Source of the DNA: Litoreibacter meonggei
Lineage (GTDB): Bacteria; Pseudomonadota; Alphaproteobacteria; Rhodobacterales; Rhodobacteraceae
Reading direction: 5' to 3'
Assembly: GCF_003663885.1 (NCBI RefSeq)
Contig: NZ_RCCE01000001.1
Location: 558,001 to 622,000, forward strand
Length of the DNA stretch: 64,000 nucleotides
Shown: piece after piece, positions 1-9,135 of the stretch
How positions within the stretch are numbered: the first letter of the stretch is position 1
Layout: every line of letters starts with the position of its first letter
The notes under the pieces: generated by a model
Databases searched by the model: none
The model's input: the letters and a program-made list of their open reading frames with translations, nothing else
What the model was told of the DNA's origin: nothing
Position numbers and translations under genes: made by a program

Positions 1-15
1 CACCCCGCCGCACAC

Positions 16-1440
16 TCAATCAATCTTGGGTAGCAAGGTGTCCAGCGATGCCTTCGCATCCCCGTAGAACATCCGCGTGTTGTCCTTGAAGAACAGCGGG
101 TTCTCGATACCCGAATACCCCGTGCCTTGCCCCCGCTTGGACACAAACACCTGCTTGGCTTTCCAACATTCCAGCACTGGCATGCCAGCGATGGGCGAGT
201 TCGGATCGTCCTGAGCCGCAGGGTTCACGATGTCATTGGAGCCGATGACGATAGCGACGTCCGTGCTGGGGAAGTCGTCATTGATCTCGTCCATCTCCAT
301 GACGATGTCGTAAGGCACCTTGGCCTCCGCTAGCAGCACGTTCATGTGACCCGGCAAACGCCCTGCAACGGGGTGAATGGCGAAGCGCACGTTCTTGCCC
401 TTGGCACGCAGCTTGCGGACGAGTTCAGCCACCGAGGACTGCGCCTGCGCCACGGCCATGCCGTAGCCCGGGATAATGATGACGCTGTCAGCTTCATTCA
501 AAGCCGTCGCAACACCGTCCGCATCAATCGCAACCTGTTCGCCTTCAACCGCCATCTGCGGGCCAGCCGCGCCGCCGAAGCCACCCAAGATAACCGACAC
601 GAAGGACCGGTTCATCGCCTTACACATGATGTAGGACAGGATCGCACCGCTTGATCCGACCAACGCGCCGACCACGATCAGCAGATCGTTGCCAAGCGAG
701 AAGCCGATCGCCGCCGCGGCCCAGCCGGAATAGCTGTTCAGCATCGACACAACGACAGGCATGTCCGCGCCGCCGATGCCCATGATCAGGTGATAGCCGA
801 TGAACAGCGCCGCCAAGGTCATCAAGAACAGCGGGAAGAAGCCGCCTGTGTTGAAGTACCAGACCAGACAGATCAGCGAGAGTGCCGCCGCGCTTGCGTT
901 CAGCATATGGCCGCCGGGCAGCTTTTTCGCCGCCGAGTCCACTTTGCCCGCCAGTTTGCCATAGGCAATGACGGAGCCGGTGAAGGTCACGGCACCGATG
1001 AAGATGCCCAAGAACAGCTCGACCCGCAGGATCGAAATCTCAACGCCCGATTTCTTGGCAATGAGCTTGGCAAAGGTGCCGAATGTCTCGGGGTCGGCGG
1101 TCGCTACATTTCCGATCTGGATATGGGCAATCAAGCCCACAAACACAGCGGCCAGACCAACGAGCGAGTGCATCGCTGCGACAAGCTCTGGCATTTGTGT
1201 CATCTGAACCTTGGTCGCCAGCTGGTAGCCAATGGCCCCGCCGCCCGCGATCAGGATCAGCGACAACAGCCAATAGCCGGAGCCCGGCCCGATGATCGTC
1301 GCCGCCACGGCCAAAGCCATGCCGGCAATGCCGTACCAAACAGCGCGTTTAGCGCTTTCTTGCCCCGACAAGCCGCCTAGCGAAAGGATGAAAAGTACTG
1401 CGGCAACTACGTAAGCCGCGGTGGTAAATCCGAATTCCAT
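16..1440 (-). CDS. pntB: NAD(P) transhydrogenase subunit beta
   Basis: Beta subunit of the inner-membrane proton-translocating transhydrogenase, which uses the proton gradient to reduce NADP+ with NADH. The 474-residue protein has a strongly hydrophobic first ~280 residues (about eight or nine membrane segments). The cytoplasmic NADP-binding domain III follows, with [22 protein letters not shown] and GSNDIVNP, the family's nucleotide-binding signatures. Length is normal for PntB. It lies 15 bases downstream of pntA on the same strand, so the two are co-transcribed. The assignment is secure. Confidence 0.97.
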   Translation of the reverse strand: MEFGFTTAAYVVAAVLFILSLGGLSGQESAKRAVWYGIAGMALAVAATIIGPGSGYWLLSLILIAGGGAIGYQLATKVQMTQMPELVAAMHSLVGLAAVFVGLIAHIQIGNVATADPETFGTFAKLIAKKSGVEISILRVELFLGIFIGAVTFTGSVIAYGKLAGKVDSAAKKLPGGHMLNASAAALSLICLVWYFNTGGFFPLFLMTLAALFIGYHLIMGIGGADMPVVVSMLNSYSGWAAAAIGFSLGNDLLIVVGALVGSSGAILSYIMCKAMNRSFVSVILGGFGGAAGPQMAVEGEQVAIDADGVATALNEADSVIIIPGYGMAVAQAQSSVAELVRKLRAKGKNVRFAIHPVAGRLPGHMNVLLAEAKVPYDIVMEMDEINDDFPSTDVAIVIGSNDIVNPAAQDDPNSPIAGMPVLECWKAKQVFVSKRGQGTGYSGIENPLFFKDNTRMFYGDAKASLDTLLPKID

Positions 1441-1455
1441 GATCTCTACCCCTAC

Positions 1456-3030
1456 TTACGATTTCTGGAACATGGCGAGCATGCGCCGTGTCACGAGGAA
1501 GCCGCCGAATATGTTGATGCCGGTCATGAAGACCGCCAACGCCGCCAGCAAGATCACAAGGAACGACCCTGACCCGATCTGCATCAAAGCGCCCAAAATG
1601 ATGATCGACGAAATTGCGTTGGTCACGGCCATCAGCGGTGTGTGCAGCGAATGCGCCACGCCCCAGATCACTTGGAAACCGACGAAGACTGCCAGCACGA
1701 ACACGATGAAGTGCTGCATGAAGCTGGCAGGGGCGACAAGGCCGACCCCCAGCAACAGCACCGCACCAACTGCAAGCAAGGTGACTTGCGTCTTGGTTTG
1801 TTGCTTGAATTCGGTGACCTCTTTGGCGGCCTTCTCCTCATGTGTCAGTTCAGGGGCTTTCGCCTTCTTAGGCGCTGCCGCAATAGCTGCGATCTTTGGT
1901 GGCGGTGGCGGGAAGGTGATCTCTTTATCAAAGGTCACGGTCGCACCACGGATCACGTCGTCTTCCATGTTGTGATTGATCACGCCGTCTTTTTCCGGCG
2001 TAAGATCGAACAACATGTGTCTGATATTGTTGGAATAAAGCGTAGACGCTTGCGCGCCCATCCGCGACGGGAAGTCGGTATAGCCGATGATGGTCACACC
2101 ATTGTCGGTCACGATTTTCTCGTCCATGACTGTCAGTTTGCAGTTGCCACCCTTCTCGGCGGCAAGGTCCACAATGACAGAACCGGGCTTCATGGCCTTC
2201 ACCATGTCTTCGGTCCAAAGCTCTGGCGCTTCGCGGTTCGGGATCAGCGCAGTTGTGATCACGATGTCGATCTCTGGGGCCAACTCGCGGAACTTGGCGA
2301 GCTGTGCTTCGCGAAACTCTGGCGACGACACCGAGGCATAACCGCCCGATGTGGAGCCGTCCGCCTGCTCTTCTTCAAAGTCGAGGAATACAAATTCTGC
2401 GCCCATCGATTCAACTTGCTCGGCCACTTCCGGCCGCACGTCGAACGCGTATGTAATGGCACCCAGCGAGGTCGCGGTGCCGATGGCGGCAAGGCCAGCC
2501 ACACCTGCGCCGACAACCAGCACCTTGGCGGGTGGCACTTTACCAGCGGCAGTCACCTGCCCTGTAAAGAAGCGGCCAAAGTTGTTGCCAGCCTCGATGA
2601 CAGCGCGGTAACCGGCGATGTTTGCCATGGAGGACAGTGCGTCCATTTTCTGCGCACGCGAAATACGCGGCACCATTTCCATGGCGATGACCCGTGCACC
2701 CGCCTTCTTGGCGGCTTCCATGCCGGCCTCGTTGGCGGCAGGGTTGAAGAACGATATCAGGGTTTGCCCTTCGCGAAGCCGCTTGCTCTCGGTCGCATCA
2801 GGCTGGCGCACTTTGACGACGACGTCGGCGGCCTTCCACAATGCGGCGGCGGTCTTTACGACCTCTACGCCCGCATCTTTATAGGCTTTGTCGGAAAAGC
2901 CTGCCAATGCGCCAGCGCCAGTTTCGATCACACAGCTGTGGCCGAGCTTCTGGATTTGCAACGCAGACTCAGGCGTCATGGCGACACGCGCCTCGCCCTC
3001 GAATGTTTCTTTCGGTGCCCCGATTTTCAT
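1456..3030 (-). CDS. pntA: NAD(P) transhydrogenase subunit alpha
   Basis: Alpha subunit, carrying the NAD(H)-binding domain I and part of the membrane channel. I start it at the ATG at 3030 (MKIGAPKE...), because family members begin this way and a G-rich Shine-Dalgarno lies just upstream; an in-frame ATG 12 codons earlier is less likely. The 524-residue product has the alanine-dehydrogenase-like fold with the RQD-type loop (SRAQKMDALSSMAN), the dinucleotide motif VVGAGVAGLAA, a Pro/Lys-rich linker around residue 390 and three to four C-terminal membrane helices. The linker plus helices is the separate-subunit architecture typical of enterobacterial PntA. First gene of the pntAB operon. Confidence 0.96.
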   Translation of the reverse strand: MKIGAPKETFEGEARVAMTPESALQIQKLGHSCVIETGAGALAGFSDKAYKDAGVEVVKTAAALWKAADVVVKVRQPDATESKRLREGQTLISFFNPAANEAGMEAAKKAGARVIAMEMVPRISRAQKMDALSSMANIAGYRAVIEAGNNFGRFFTGQVTAAGKVPPAKVLVVGAGVAGLAAIGTATSLGAITYAFDVRPEVAEQVESMGAEFVFLDFEEEQADGSTSGGYASVSSPEFREAQLAKFRELAPEIDIVITTALIPNREAPELWTEDMVKAMKPGSVIVDLAAEKGGNCKLTVMDEKIVTDNGVTIIGYTDFPSRMGAQASTLYSNNIRHMLFDLTPEKDGVINHNMEDDVIRGATVTFDKEITFPPPPPKIAAIAAAPKKAKAPELTHEEKAAKEVTEFKQQTKTQVTLLAVGAVLLLGVGLVAPASFMQHFIVFVLAVFVGFQVIWGVAHSLHTPLMAVTNAISSIIILGALMQIGSGSFLVILLAALAVFMTGINIFGGFLVTRRMLAMFQKS

Positions 3031-3222
3031 AGAGGGTCCCCCATCGTCTAAGTGAATGTCACGCACAGATGAGCGTCAATATCGTCGCAACCGGAAAATC
3101 ACAAGTCGGTCTTGACGCTTACGAAAGTATACTTCGCGGACCCAACGTCACATTGCAAGAATATGTCTTGCTGGACGCGCCCTTCTGGCACGTTAGGGTG
3201 AGGGCAATACAAGGGGGATCTT

Positions 3223-3975
3223 ATGGAGCTTTCAGGCAAACACGCGCTCGTCACAGGTGGCGGAACAGGAATCGGCTTGGCGATTGCGCAGGCTTTGGCA
3301 GGCGCAGGGGCGCAGGTCACGATTTCCGGTCGCCGCATGGATGTATTGCAAGACGTCGCAACCGACGGGCTACACCCGCTGGTGATGGACGTCACAAAGC
3401 CGCAGCAAGTGGTCGCGGGTGTCGAAGACGCCGTCGCAGCCCGTGGTCCGGTCCAGATTTGCGTGCCGAACGCCGGTATCGCCGAGGGGCGCAGCATCAC
3501 AAAGATGGATCTCGATTTTTGGCGTCGCACCATGGCGACCAACCTTGATGGCGCAATGCTGACCATTCAGGCCTGCCTGCCCTCGATGCTCACAACCGAT
3601 TGGGGACGGGTCATCGCGGTGTCGTCGATTGCCGGTGTTCGCGGATTGCGTGGCGCGCCCGCATACACCGCCTCCAAACATGGGTTGATCGGCCTGATCC
3701 GTGGCCTGAGCGAGGATTATATGGGTGGCCCCTACACGTTCAACGCGCTGTGCCCTGGATATGTCGACACTGAAATCGTCACCCGCAACACCGCCGAGAT
3801 TGCCAAACGCGCGGGGTTGAGCGAAGAAGATGCGCTTGGCACCATGGTCCGCTCCAACCGCCACAAGCGGCTGATCAAAGCGGACGAGATCGGGGCTGCG
3901 GCGCTTTGGCTTTGTGGCGCGGGATCAGGCTCGGTCAACGGGCAGACAATCGAAATCGCAGGCGGACAGGTTTAA
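3223..3975 (+). CDS. SDR family NAD(P)-dependent oxidoreductase
   Basis: Classical short-chain dehydrogenase/reductase of 250 residues. The cofactor motif TGGGTGIG is at residues 11-18, NAG at 83-85, the catalytic Ser near 134-135, and YTASK puts Tyr148 and Lys152 in place; CPGYVDTE follows. The early NAG and an acidic DVT motif suit 3-hydroxyacyl or 3-hydroxybutyrate dehydrogenase-like members, but the substrate cannot be read from the sequence. It is preceded by AAGGGGG and lies 10 bases before kynureninase, so an operon with tryptophan/kynurenine degradation is inferred. The start ATG is clear. Confidence 0.9.
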   Translation: MELSGKHALVTGGGTGIGLAIAQALAGAGAQVTISGRRMDVLQDVATDGLHPLVMDVTKPQQVVAGVEDAVAARGPVQICVPNAGIAEGRSITKMDLDFWRRTMATNLDGAMLTIQACLPSMLTTDWGRVIAVSSIAGVRGLRGAPAYTASKHGLIGLIRGLSEDYMGGPYTFNALCPGYVDTEIVTRNTAEIAKRAGLSEEDALGTMVRSNRHKRLIKADEIGAAALWLCGAGSGSVNGQTIEIAGGQV

Positions 3976-3985
3976 GGACACGACA

Positions 3986-5179
3986 ATGGAAATCTTCAAG
4001 AAAACACGCGCGATGTTTCACCTGCCCGAGAGCATGACCTATCTGGACGGCAACTCCCTTGGTCCCCTGCCCTATGCGGCGCAAGACCGCGTCGACGCGA
4101 TGATGCGCGACCAATGGGGCGAGATGCTGATCACCGGATGGAACAAGGCGGGTTGGATGGAGCAACCGACCCGCGTGGGCGACCGCGTGGGCAAACTGAT
4201 CGGCGCGGAAGCGGGCCATGTTGTGCTGGGCGATACCCTGTCGATCAAGGTCTATCAGGCGCTGGCCTCCGCGCTGGAGCTGAAACCCGACCGCAAGGTG
4301 ATCCTGTCCGACAGCGGCAATTTCCCGACTGATCTGTATATGGCCGAAGGGCTGATCCGGATGCTGGATCGCGGCTTGGAATTGCGCGTCGTCGCACCGG
4401 AGGACGTTGAGGCATCCATTGGCGACGACATCGCGGTGATGATGTTGACGCAGGTCGATTACCGTTCTGGCCGGATGCACGATATGAACCGCCTCACCGA
4501 ATTGGCCCATAAGGCTGGGGCGATTGCCGTTTGGGATTTGGCGCACTCGGCAGGTGCAGTGCCTGTTGATCTTGCAACTGCAAATGCCGATTTCGCGGTC
4601 GGGTGCACTTACAAATACCTCAACTCCGGTCCCGGCGGCCCGGCGTTCATCTATGTGGCCCCGCGCCATGCAGAGGTGGTGAACCCCGCCCTGTCCGGCT
4701 GGCTTGGCCACGAAGCCCCCTTTGCGTTTGACTTGAACTACAAGCCCGGCGCGGGGATCGAACGGATGCGCGTCGGCACGCCACCCGTGATCCAGATCGC
4801 GGCGCTGGAAGCCGCACTGGATATCTGGGAGATGGTCGATATGGCAGACGTGCGCGCCCGCGCTGTCGAGCTCTCGGAGTTGTTCATCAACGAGGTCGAG
4901 GCCCGCTGCCCCGAGCTGACGCTCGCCTCCCCGCGCGACGCGGCGCAGCGTGGCAGTCAGGTGTCCTTCGCACATGAAGAGGGCTACGCCATCATGCAGG
5001 CGCTGATCGCCCACGGGGTTATCGGAGACTTCCGCGCGCCGGATATTCTGCGATTTGGCATCACCCCCCTGTATGTGGGCGAGGACGATATCCTGCGCGC
5101 CGCGACCACCCTGCAAGAGATCATGGAGGGACAGCTTTGGGACCGCGACGCCTACAGAATACGCTCCCGCGTGACCTAA
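3986..5179 (+). CDS. kynU: Kynureninase
   Basis: PLP enzyme that cleaves kynurenine (or 3-hydroxykynurenine) to anthranilate (or 3-hydroxyanthranilate) and alanine. The 397-residue protein opens with LDGNSLGPLP, and has the aspartate region VWDLAHSAGAVP and the PLP-lysine motif TYKYLNSGPGG with Lys near residue 210, all diagnostic of KynU. The start is the ATG at 3986 after AAGGA; an upstream in-frame ATG inside the SDR gene is rejected. Its 3' end overlaps the GNAT gene by 43 bases. No tryptophan 2,3-dioxygenase or kynurenine formamidase is visible nearby, so the rest of the pathway must lie elsewhere. Confidence 0.95.
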   Translation: MEIFKKTRAMFHLPESMTYLDGNSLGPLPYAAQDRVDAMMRDQWGEMLITGWNKAGWMEQPTRVGDRVGKLIGAEAGHVVLGDTLSIKVYQALASALELKPDRKVILSDSGNFPTDLYMAEGLIRMLDRGLELRVVAPEDVEASIGDDIAVMMLTQVDYRSGRMHDMNRLTELAHKAGAIAVWDLAHSAGAVPVDLATANADFAVGCTYKYLNSGPGGPAFIYVAPRHAEVVNPALSGWLGHEAPFAFDLNYKPGAGIERMRVGTPPVIQIAALEAALDIWEMVDMADVRARAVELSELFINEVEARCPELTLASPRDAAQRGSQVSFAHEEGYAIMQALIAHGVIGDFRAPDILRFGITPLYVGEDDILRAATTLQEIMEGQLWDRDAYRIRSRVT

Positions 5180-5646
5180 CGCTACGGCCGTTCGCAAAGG
5201 GTGACGGACCAGCGACCTTCGACGTCTTTTATCAGGCCGTCCACACTGGCACTGGCGATCACTACACCCCCGCCCAGCAAGCGGCTTGGGTACCTACTGC
5301 GCAAATGCCCGAAGGCTGGGAGGCGAAACATCGCGCCACCACGGCATTTATTGCACTGCAGGGCACCGAAATTATTGGGTTTATGACGCTAACGCGGAAC
5401 GGGCTTATAGACATGGCGTTTGTGCGTCCGAATGTGATGGGAGTCGGGGTCGCCGCGCAGCTTTATGAGGAAATCGAAGCCGCGGCCCACAGGCACGGCC
5501 ACCGGGTTCTATCCGTCGAAGCCAGCCATCTAGCCCGCCCGTTTTTCTTGCGTCAAGGTTGGTCCGTCGTCGAGGCTCGTGTCGTTCAGCGAGACGGGCA
5601 AAACATTGAGAACTTTCATATGGAAAAGGTCCTTGGGGGCTGTTAG
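5137..5646 (+). CDS. GNAT family N-acetyltransferase
   Basis: Predicted acetyl-CoA-dependent N-acetyltransferase of 169 residues. It shows the GNAT order: an N-terminal strand (DLTLRPFAKGD), a central FIALQGTEIIGFMTL strand pair, the acetyl-CoA loop region VMGVGVAAQLYEEIEAAA, and a C-terminal FLRQGWSVVEARVVQRDG strand typical of YafP/ElaA-like members. The start is a TTG at 5137, inside the end of kynU, supported by a strong GGAGGG six bases upstream. The overlap implies translational coupling to kynU. The substrate is unknown; a kynurenine- or anthranilate-related amine is only a guess from context. Its stop overlaps the convergent DUF1801 stop. Confidence 0.82.
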   Translation: MGPRRLQNTLPRDLTLRPFAKGDGPATFDVFYQAVHTGTGDHYTPAQQAAWVPTAQMPEGWEAKHRATTAFIALQGTEIIGFMTLTRNGLIDMAFVRPNVMGVGVAAQLYEEIEAAAHRHGHRVLSVEASHLARPFFLRQGWSVVEARVVQRDGQNIENFHMEKVLGGC

Positions 5647-6041
5647 CGGCGCTTACGCATATGGTAGCTCAACGCCGCGTTGACGATATAGTCGAACACC
5701 TGTTGCTCACCCCCGAGGATCACCCCCCGTTTGCCCGAAAACTCTGGCAACTCGCCGAACACCGCGCGGGCGTCCTCTAGAATCGTAGTACTGCACGGAA
5801 CCATGACCGCGGCCCGTCCGCCAATCAGGCCCAGCCGCAAAGTCGTTCCCGTTTTGGGCGCGTTGGTCAGGTACGCAGGCTCGCCCCGTTTCAAGGTCTC
5901 GGTGAGCGGGCCGATACCTTCGGCGGTGCTTGCTATGCGCAATATATCCAGCCGTGCTTTTCGAAGAATATCTGCGATACCATCCGGCATGGCAGCGAAC
6001 GCTTTTGCAACTTCCGCGGGGAGAGCATCTTTTGTGGCCAT
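5643..6041 (-). CDS. DUF1801 domain-containing protein
   Basis: Small soluble protein of 132 residues matching the DUF1801 (YdhG-like) fold: an N-terminal helix pair (EVAKAFAAMPDGIADILRKARLDILRIA), the ETLKRGEPAYLT motif, and a C-terminal helix ending in a basic tail. Biochemical role is unknown for the family. The start is the ATG at 6041 with AGGA seven bases upstream; a GTG two codons earlier is possible. It converges with the GNAT gene, sharing four bases at the stops, and diverges from the antiporter gene. Confidence 0.85.
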   Translation of the reverse strand: MATKDALPAEVAKAFAAMPDGIADILRKARLDILRIASTAEGIGPLTETLKRGEPAYLTNAPKTGTTLRLGLIGGRAAVMVPCSTTILEDARAVFGELPEFSGKRGVILGGEQQVFDYIVNAALSYHMRKRR

Positions 6042-6166
6042 GATCACTTCCTACTTACGTAACACAATCCTAACCCACACAGGTGTTACAAATCTTGCTA
6101 TATTCCGCGTGGACGCTCCGCGTTAAATAGCGTTTGCTTCCGACAAGCTCGACACAAGGTAAATAA

Positions 6167-8047
6167 ATGGACTCCTTCCTCTTCGCATCAACGCTCTATC
6201 TACTTGCCGCCTGCGTGGCGGTTCCCTTGGCTGTGCGTCTGGGATTGGGGTCTGTCTTGGGATATCTGACTGCAGGCATCATAATCGCCCCGTTAGAGGG
6301 ATTGGTCGGATCAGAGACCCAAAACCTGCAACACTTTGCCGAGTTCGGTGTCGTGATGATGTTGTTCATAATCGGGTTGGAGCTGGAACCACGCACCCTT
6401 TGGGGTATGCGACACCGGCTGATTGGACTTGGAGGGCTGCAGGTCAGCCTGACCACTGGTCTGATCCTCACCGCAGCCATGGCCTTGGGCGTTCCGTGGC
6501 AAGGCGCCACCGCAATCGGACTTATATTTGCATTATCTTCGACCGCTATCGTATTACAAACACTCAATGAAAAGGGGTTGATGGGAACCAATGGCGGGCG
6601 CTCCGCCTTCTCGGTGTTGCTCACTCAAGATATTGCCGTCATCCCGATGCTCGCGCTGGTTCCGCTGCTTGTTTGGCCCGGACTGAACACACGGGCAGCC
6701 ATGACAGATGCCCATCAGGACACCGATCATGGCGCGGCCAGCGATGTCATGCACATGCTGGAAGGTTTGCCGGGATGGGGCGTCACATTGGTCACGCTGG
6801 CCGCAATCATCCTCATCGTGGTCGGTGGCCACTATCTGACCCGTCCGATCTTTCGCTACATCCACCGCGCGCGGCTGCGCGAAATGTATACGGCTGTGTC
6901 GCTGCTCTTCGTCGTAGGGGTTGCGGCGTTGATGGTACTGGTGGGTCTGTCCCCCGCCCTTGGGGCATTCCTTGCCGGCGTGGTGCTGGCCAACAGCGAG
7001 TTCCGCCACGAACTGGCCGCCGACATCGAGCCCTTCAAAGGGCTGCTGCTGGGGTTGTTCTTCATCACAGTCGGCGCGGGCATTAACTTTGGCACATTAA
7101 TGAACGCCCCGTTCGTGATCATCGGGCTGACCCTCGGGATGATGGCGATCAAGGCCAGTGTCCTCTTTGTGCTGGCTATCTTGTTCAAGATCAAAGGTCG
7201 GGACCGGATGCTGTTCACCCTTGGGTTGGCGCAAGCTGGTGAATTTGGCTTCGTGTTAACCAGCTTTACCGTGCAACAAAACGTGTTGCCCACCGACATG
7301 TCGGAAACCCTGCTTCTGGTCATCGCCTTATCGATGCTGCTGACGCCACTGCTGTTCATCGCGTACGACAAACTGCAACACCGCTTTCTGGAGCAAGCCG
7401 ACGCGGTGCCTCATGACGATATCGACGACCAGCAACCGATCATCATTGCAGGCATTGGCCGCTTTGGTCAGGTCGTGAATAGGCTGCTGCAAAGTTCTGG
7501 CTTTCAAACAACGGTGCTCGACCACGATCTTCCCCTGATCCAGTTGATGCGGCGGTTCGGCTTTAAAGGTTACTTTGGCGACCCCACACGACCCGAAATG
7601 CTTCATGCTGCCGGCTTAGCCGAGGCCAAGGTGCTGGTTGTGGCCTTGGACGATCCCAAGGCTGCCGTCAAAATTGTGGCATTTGCCCGTAAAGAGCGTC
7701 CCGACCTGAAAATCATCGCCCGTGCGCGTGACCGTGTTCACGTGTTTGAGCTCTACAAAGCGGGGGCAGACAAGATCGTGCGGGAAATGTTCGACAGCTC
7801 GCTGCGTGCAGGACGATACGTTTTGGAGGAGTTGGGCCTGACCGAACACGATGCCCACGAGCAAGAAGTGGCCTTCTTCCGCATGGACCGCCACGCCATG
7901 TCGGACCTTGCCGAGCTGTGGGACCCCAACACACCTGTCAGCGAAAACGAAGCCTATCTGGAGCGCGCCAAGGCCCTGAACCGTGATTTGGAAGTGGAGC
8001 TTTTGGCGAAACTGACCAAACCGGAAACGGCAGAGGCCGCGGAATAA
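6167..8047 (+). CDS. CPA2-family monovalent cation:proton antiporter with RCK domain (KefB-like)
   Basis: Inner-membrane K+ (or Na+)/H+ antiporter of 626 residues. The first ~375 residues are a Na+/H+-exchanger fold with about 12-13 membrane helices (including ALSSTAIVLQTLNEKGL and QDIAVIPMLAL, typical of the Kef/YbaL group). A cytosolic RCK_N (TrkA-N) domain starts near residue 424 with IIIAGIGRFGQVVNRLL, a Rossmann motif that senses nucleotide or glutathione adducts in relatives. The last ~90 residues are acidic and helical. Domain order and length match KefB/KefC, but glutathione gating cannot be shown here. It directly abuts the convergent cobT stop. Confidence 0.92.
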   Translation: MDSFLFASTLYLLAACVAVPLAVRLGLGSVLGYLTAGIIIAPLEGLVGSETQNLQHFAEFGVVMMLFIIGLELEPRTLWGMRHRLIGLGGLQVSLTTGLILTAAMALGVPWQGATAIGLIFALSSTAIVLQTLNEKGLMGTNGGRSAFSVLLTQDIAVIPMLALVPLLVWPGLNTRAAMTDAHQDTDHGAASDVMHMLEGLPGWGVTLVTLAAIILIVVGGHYLTRPIFRYIHRARLREMYTAVSLLFVVGVAALMVLVGLSPALGAFLAGVVLANSEFRHELAADIEPFKGLLLGLFFITVGAGINFGTLMNAPFVIIGLTLGMMAIKASVLFVLAILFKIKGRDRMLFTLGLAQAGEFGFVLTSFTVQQNVLPTDMSETLLLVIALSMLLTPLLFIAYDKLQHRFLEQADAVPHDDIDDQQPIIIAGIGRFGQVVNRLLQSSGFQTTVLDHDLPLIQLMRRFGFKGYFGDPTRPEMLHAAGLAEAKVLVVALDDPKAAVKIVAFARKERPDLKIIARARDRVHVFELYKAGADKIVREMFDSSLRAGRYVLEELGLTEHDAHEQEVAFFRMDRHAMSDLAELWDPNTPVSENEAYLERAKALNRDLEVELLAKLTKPETAEAAE

Positions 8048-9055
8048 TCAGCCGTCGCTGACTCCTGCTTCGGCGAATGTGGCCATGCCGGAATGACAAG
8101 CCACCGCCGCCTTCAAAACACCAATCGCCGCAGCACCGCCAGAGCCTTCGCCAAGACGCAAGCCAAGCGACAGCAGCGGCTTTTTGCCAAGTGCGTCCAA
8201 CATTTTTCCGTGCGCCCCTTCTGCGGACAGGTGCCCTGCCACGCAGTGATCCAACGCGCCTGCACGGGTCTTTTCCAACACCGATGCCGCCGCCGTACAG
8301 ATGAACCCGTCAAGGATAACCGGAATGCGGTGCGCCCGTGCCGCCGCTATCGCCCCTACCATCGCGGCCAACTCGCGACCGCCCAAACAGCGCAGGACGT
8401 CTAATGGCACACGAGACTTGTGCAGCGCCAACCCCTCGTCAACTACGCGTGCTTTGTTGGCTATTCCGGCGTCATCCACGCCGGTGCCGCGACCGACCCA
8501 GTCAGCACCCGCACCACCAAGCAGGGCAGCGGCCACTGCTGCACCCGTCGTGGTATTGCCGATCCCCATCTCGCCCGTAACCAATAGGTCTGCCGACGCG
8601 TCCACCGCGTTCCAACCGGTCAGCAACGCGGCAACACAGTCTGCCTCGCTCATTGCAGGCTCTTGGGTGAAATCAGCGGTCGGCCGGTCCAACTCCAGTG
8701 CGTGCACATCCATCTTCGCCCCAAATGTTTTCGCCAATTGGTTGATTGCAGCGCCACCGTGTTCGAAGTTCGCCACCATTTGTTCGGTCACCTCCGGCGG
8801 AAACGCCGATACCCCTTGTGCGCAAACCCCATGGTTGCCCGCGAATATAACGATCTGCGGCGCGTCAAGGCTGGGTCGCTCCGCGCCGCGCCAGCTGGCA
8901 TACCATATTGCCAGCTCCTCCAATCGGCCCAAAGCTCCGGGTGGTTTGGTCAACTGAGCGTTGCGCTCCTGAGCGCCGACAAGAGCTTGCGCATCGACAT
9001 CAGGCGCCGCCGCCAGAAGCGCCGCGAATTCGGACAGGGTGGAAAACTGGGCCAT
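8048..9055 (-). CDS. cobT: Nicotinate-nucleotide--dimethylbenzimidazole phosphoribosyltransferase
   Basis: Makes alpha-ribazole phosphate from nicotinate mononucleotide and 5,6-dimethylbenzimidazole for the lower loop of cobalamin. The 335-residue protein has [35 protein letters not shown] and, near the C-terminus, [10 protein letters not shown], where the Glu is the expected catalytic base. The start is the ATG at 9055 (MAQFSTL...); the longer open frame upstream has no family resemblance. It is divergent from cobS across 80 bases and convergent, with no gap, with the antiporter gene. Together with cobS and the B12-dependent mutase near 31 kb it supports cobalamin synthesis in this organism. 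Confidence 0.96.
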   Translation of the reverse strand: MAQFSTLSEFAALLAAAPDVDAQALVGAQERNAQLTKPPGALGRLEELAIWYASWRGAERPSLDAPQIVIFAGNHGVCAQGVSAFPPEVTEQMVANFEHGGAAINQLAKTFGAKMDVHALELDRPTADFTQEPAMSEADCVAALLTGWNAVDASADLLVTGEMGIGNTTTGAAVAAALLGGAGADWVGRGTGVDDAGIANKARVVDEGLALHKSRVPLDVLRCLGGRELAAMVGAIAAARAHRIPVILDGFICTAAASVLEKTRAGALDHCVAGHLSAEGAHGKMLDALGKKPLLSLGLRLGEGSGGAAAIGVLKAAVACHSGMATFAEAGVSDG

Positions 9056-9075
9056 GGTCTGCTCGCAATTGTAAT

Positions 9076-9091
9076 AACTGTTGCAACTGTT
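9076..9091. repeat. Tandem AACTGTT repeat in cobT-cobS intergenic region
   Basis: Two copies of AACTGTT (9076-9082 and 9085-9091) are spaced with a period of nine bases and flank the palindrome GTTGCAAC (9080-9087). They lie in the 80-base divergent spacer that must hold both promoters. This could be an operator; it is far too short a region for a cobalamin riboswitch, and none is seen. Confidence 0.3.
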
Positions 9092-9135
9092 TACCCCTGA
9101 GAGACACAGACACAAGTAGATGGCCGCGTCACCTT

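Noticed and set aside
1642-3051. 469-codon plus-strand frame over pntA
   Set aside because: Antisense to a confidently identified gene, His/Arg/Cys-rich composition typical of GC-rich shadow frames.
3126-3133. AGTATACT palindrome between pntA and the SDR gene
   Set aside because: Short, with only partial flanking symmetry; no alignment to a clear promoter.
9056-9135. Cobalamin riboswitch between cobT and cobS
   Set aside because: Only 80 bases, no B12-box-like segment; too short for the ~200-base aptamer.
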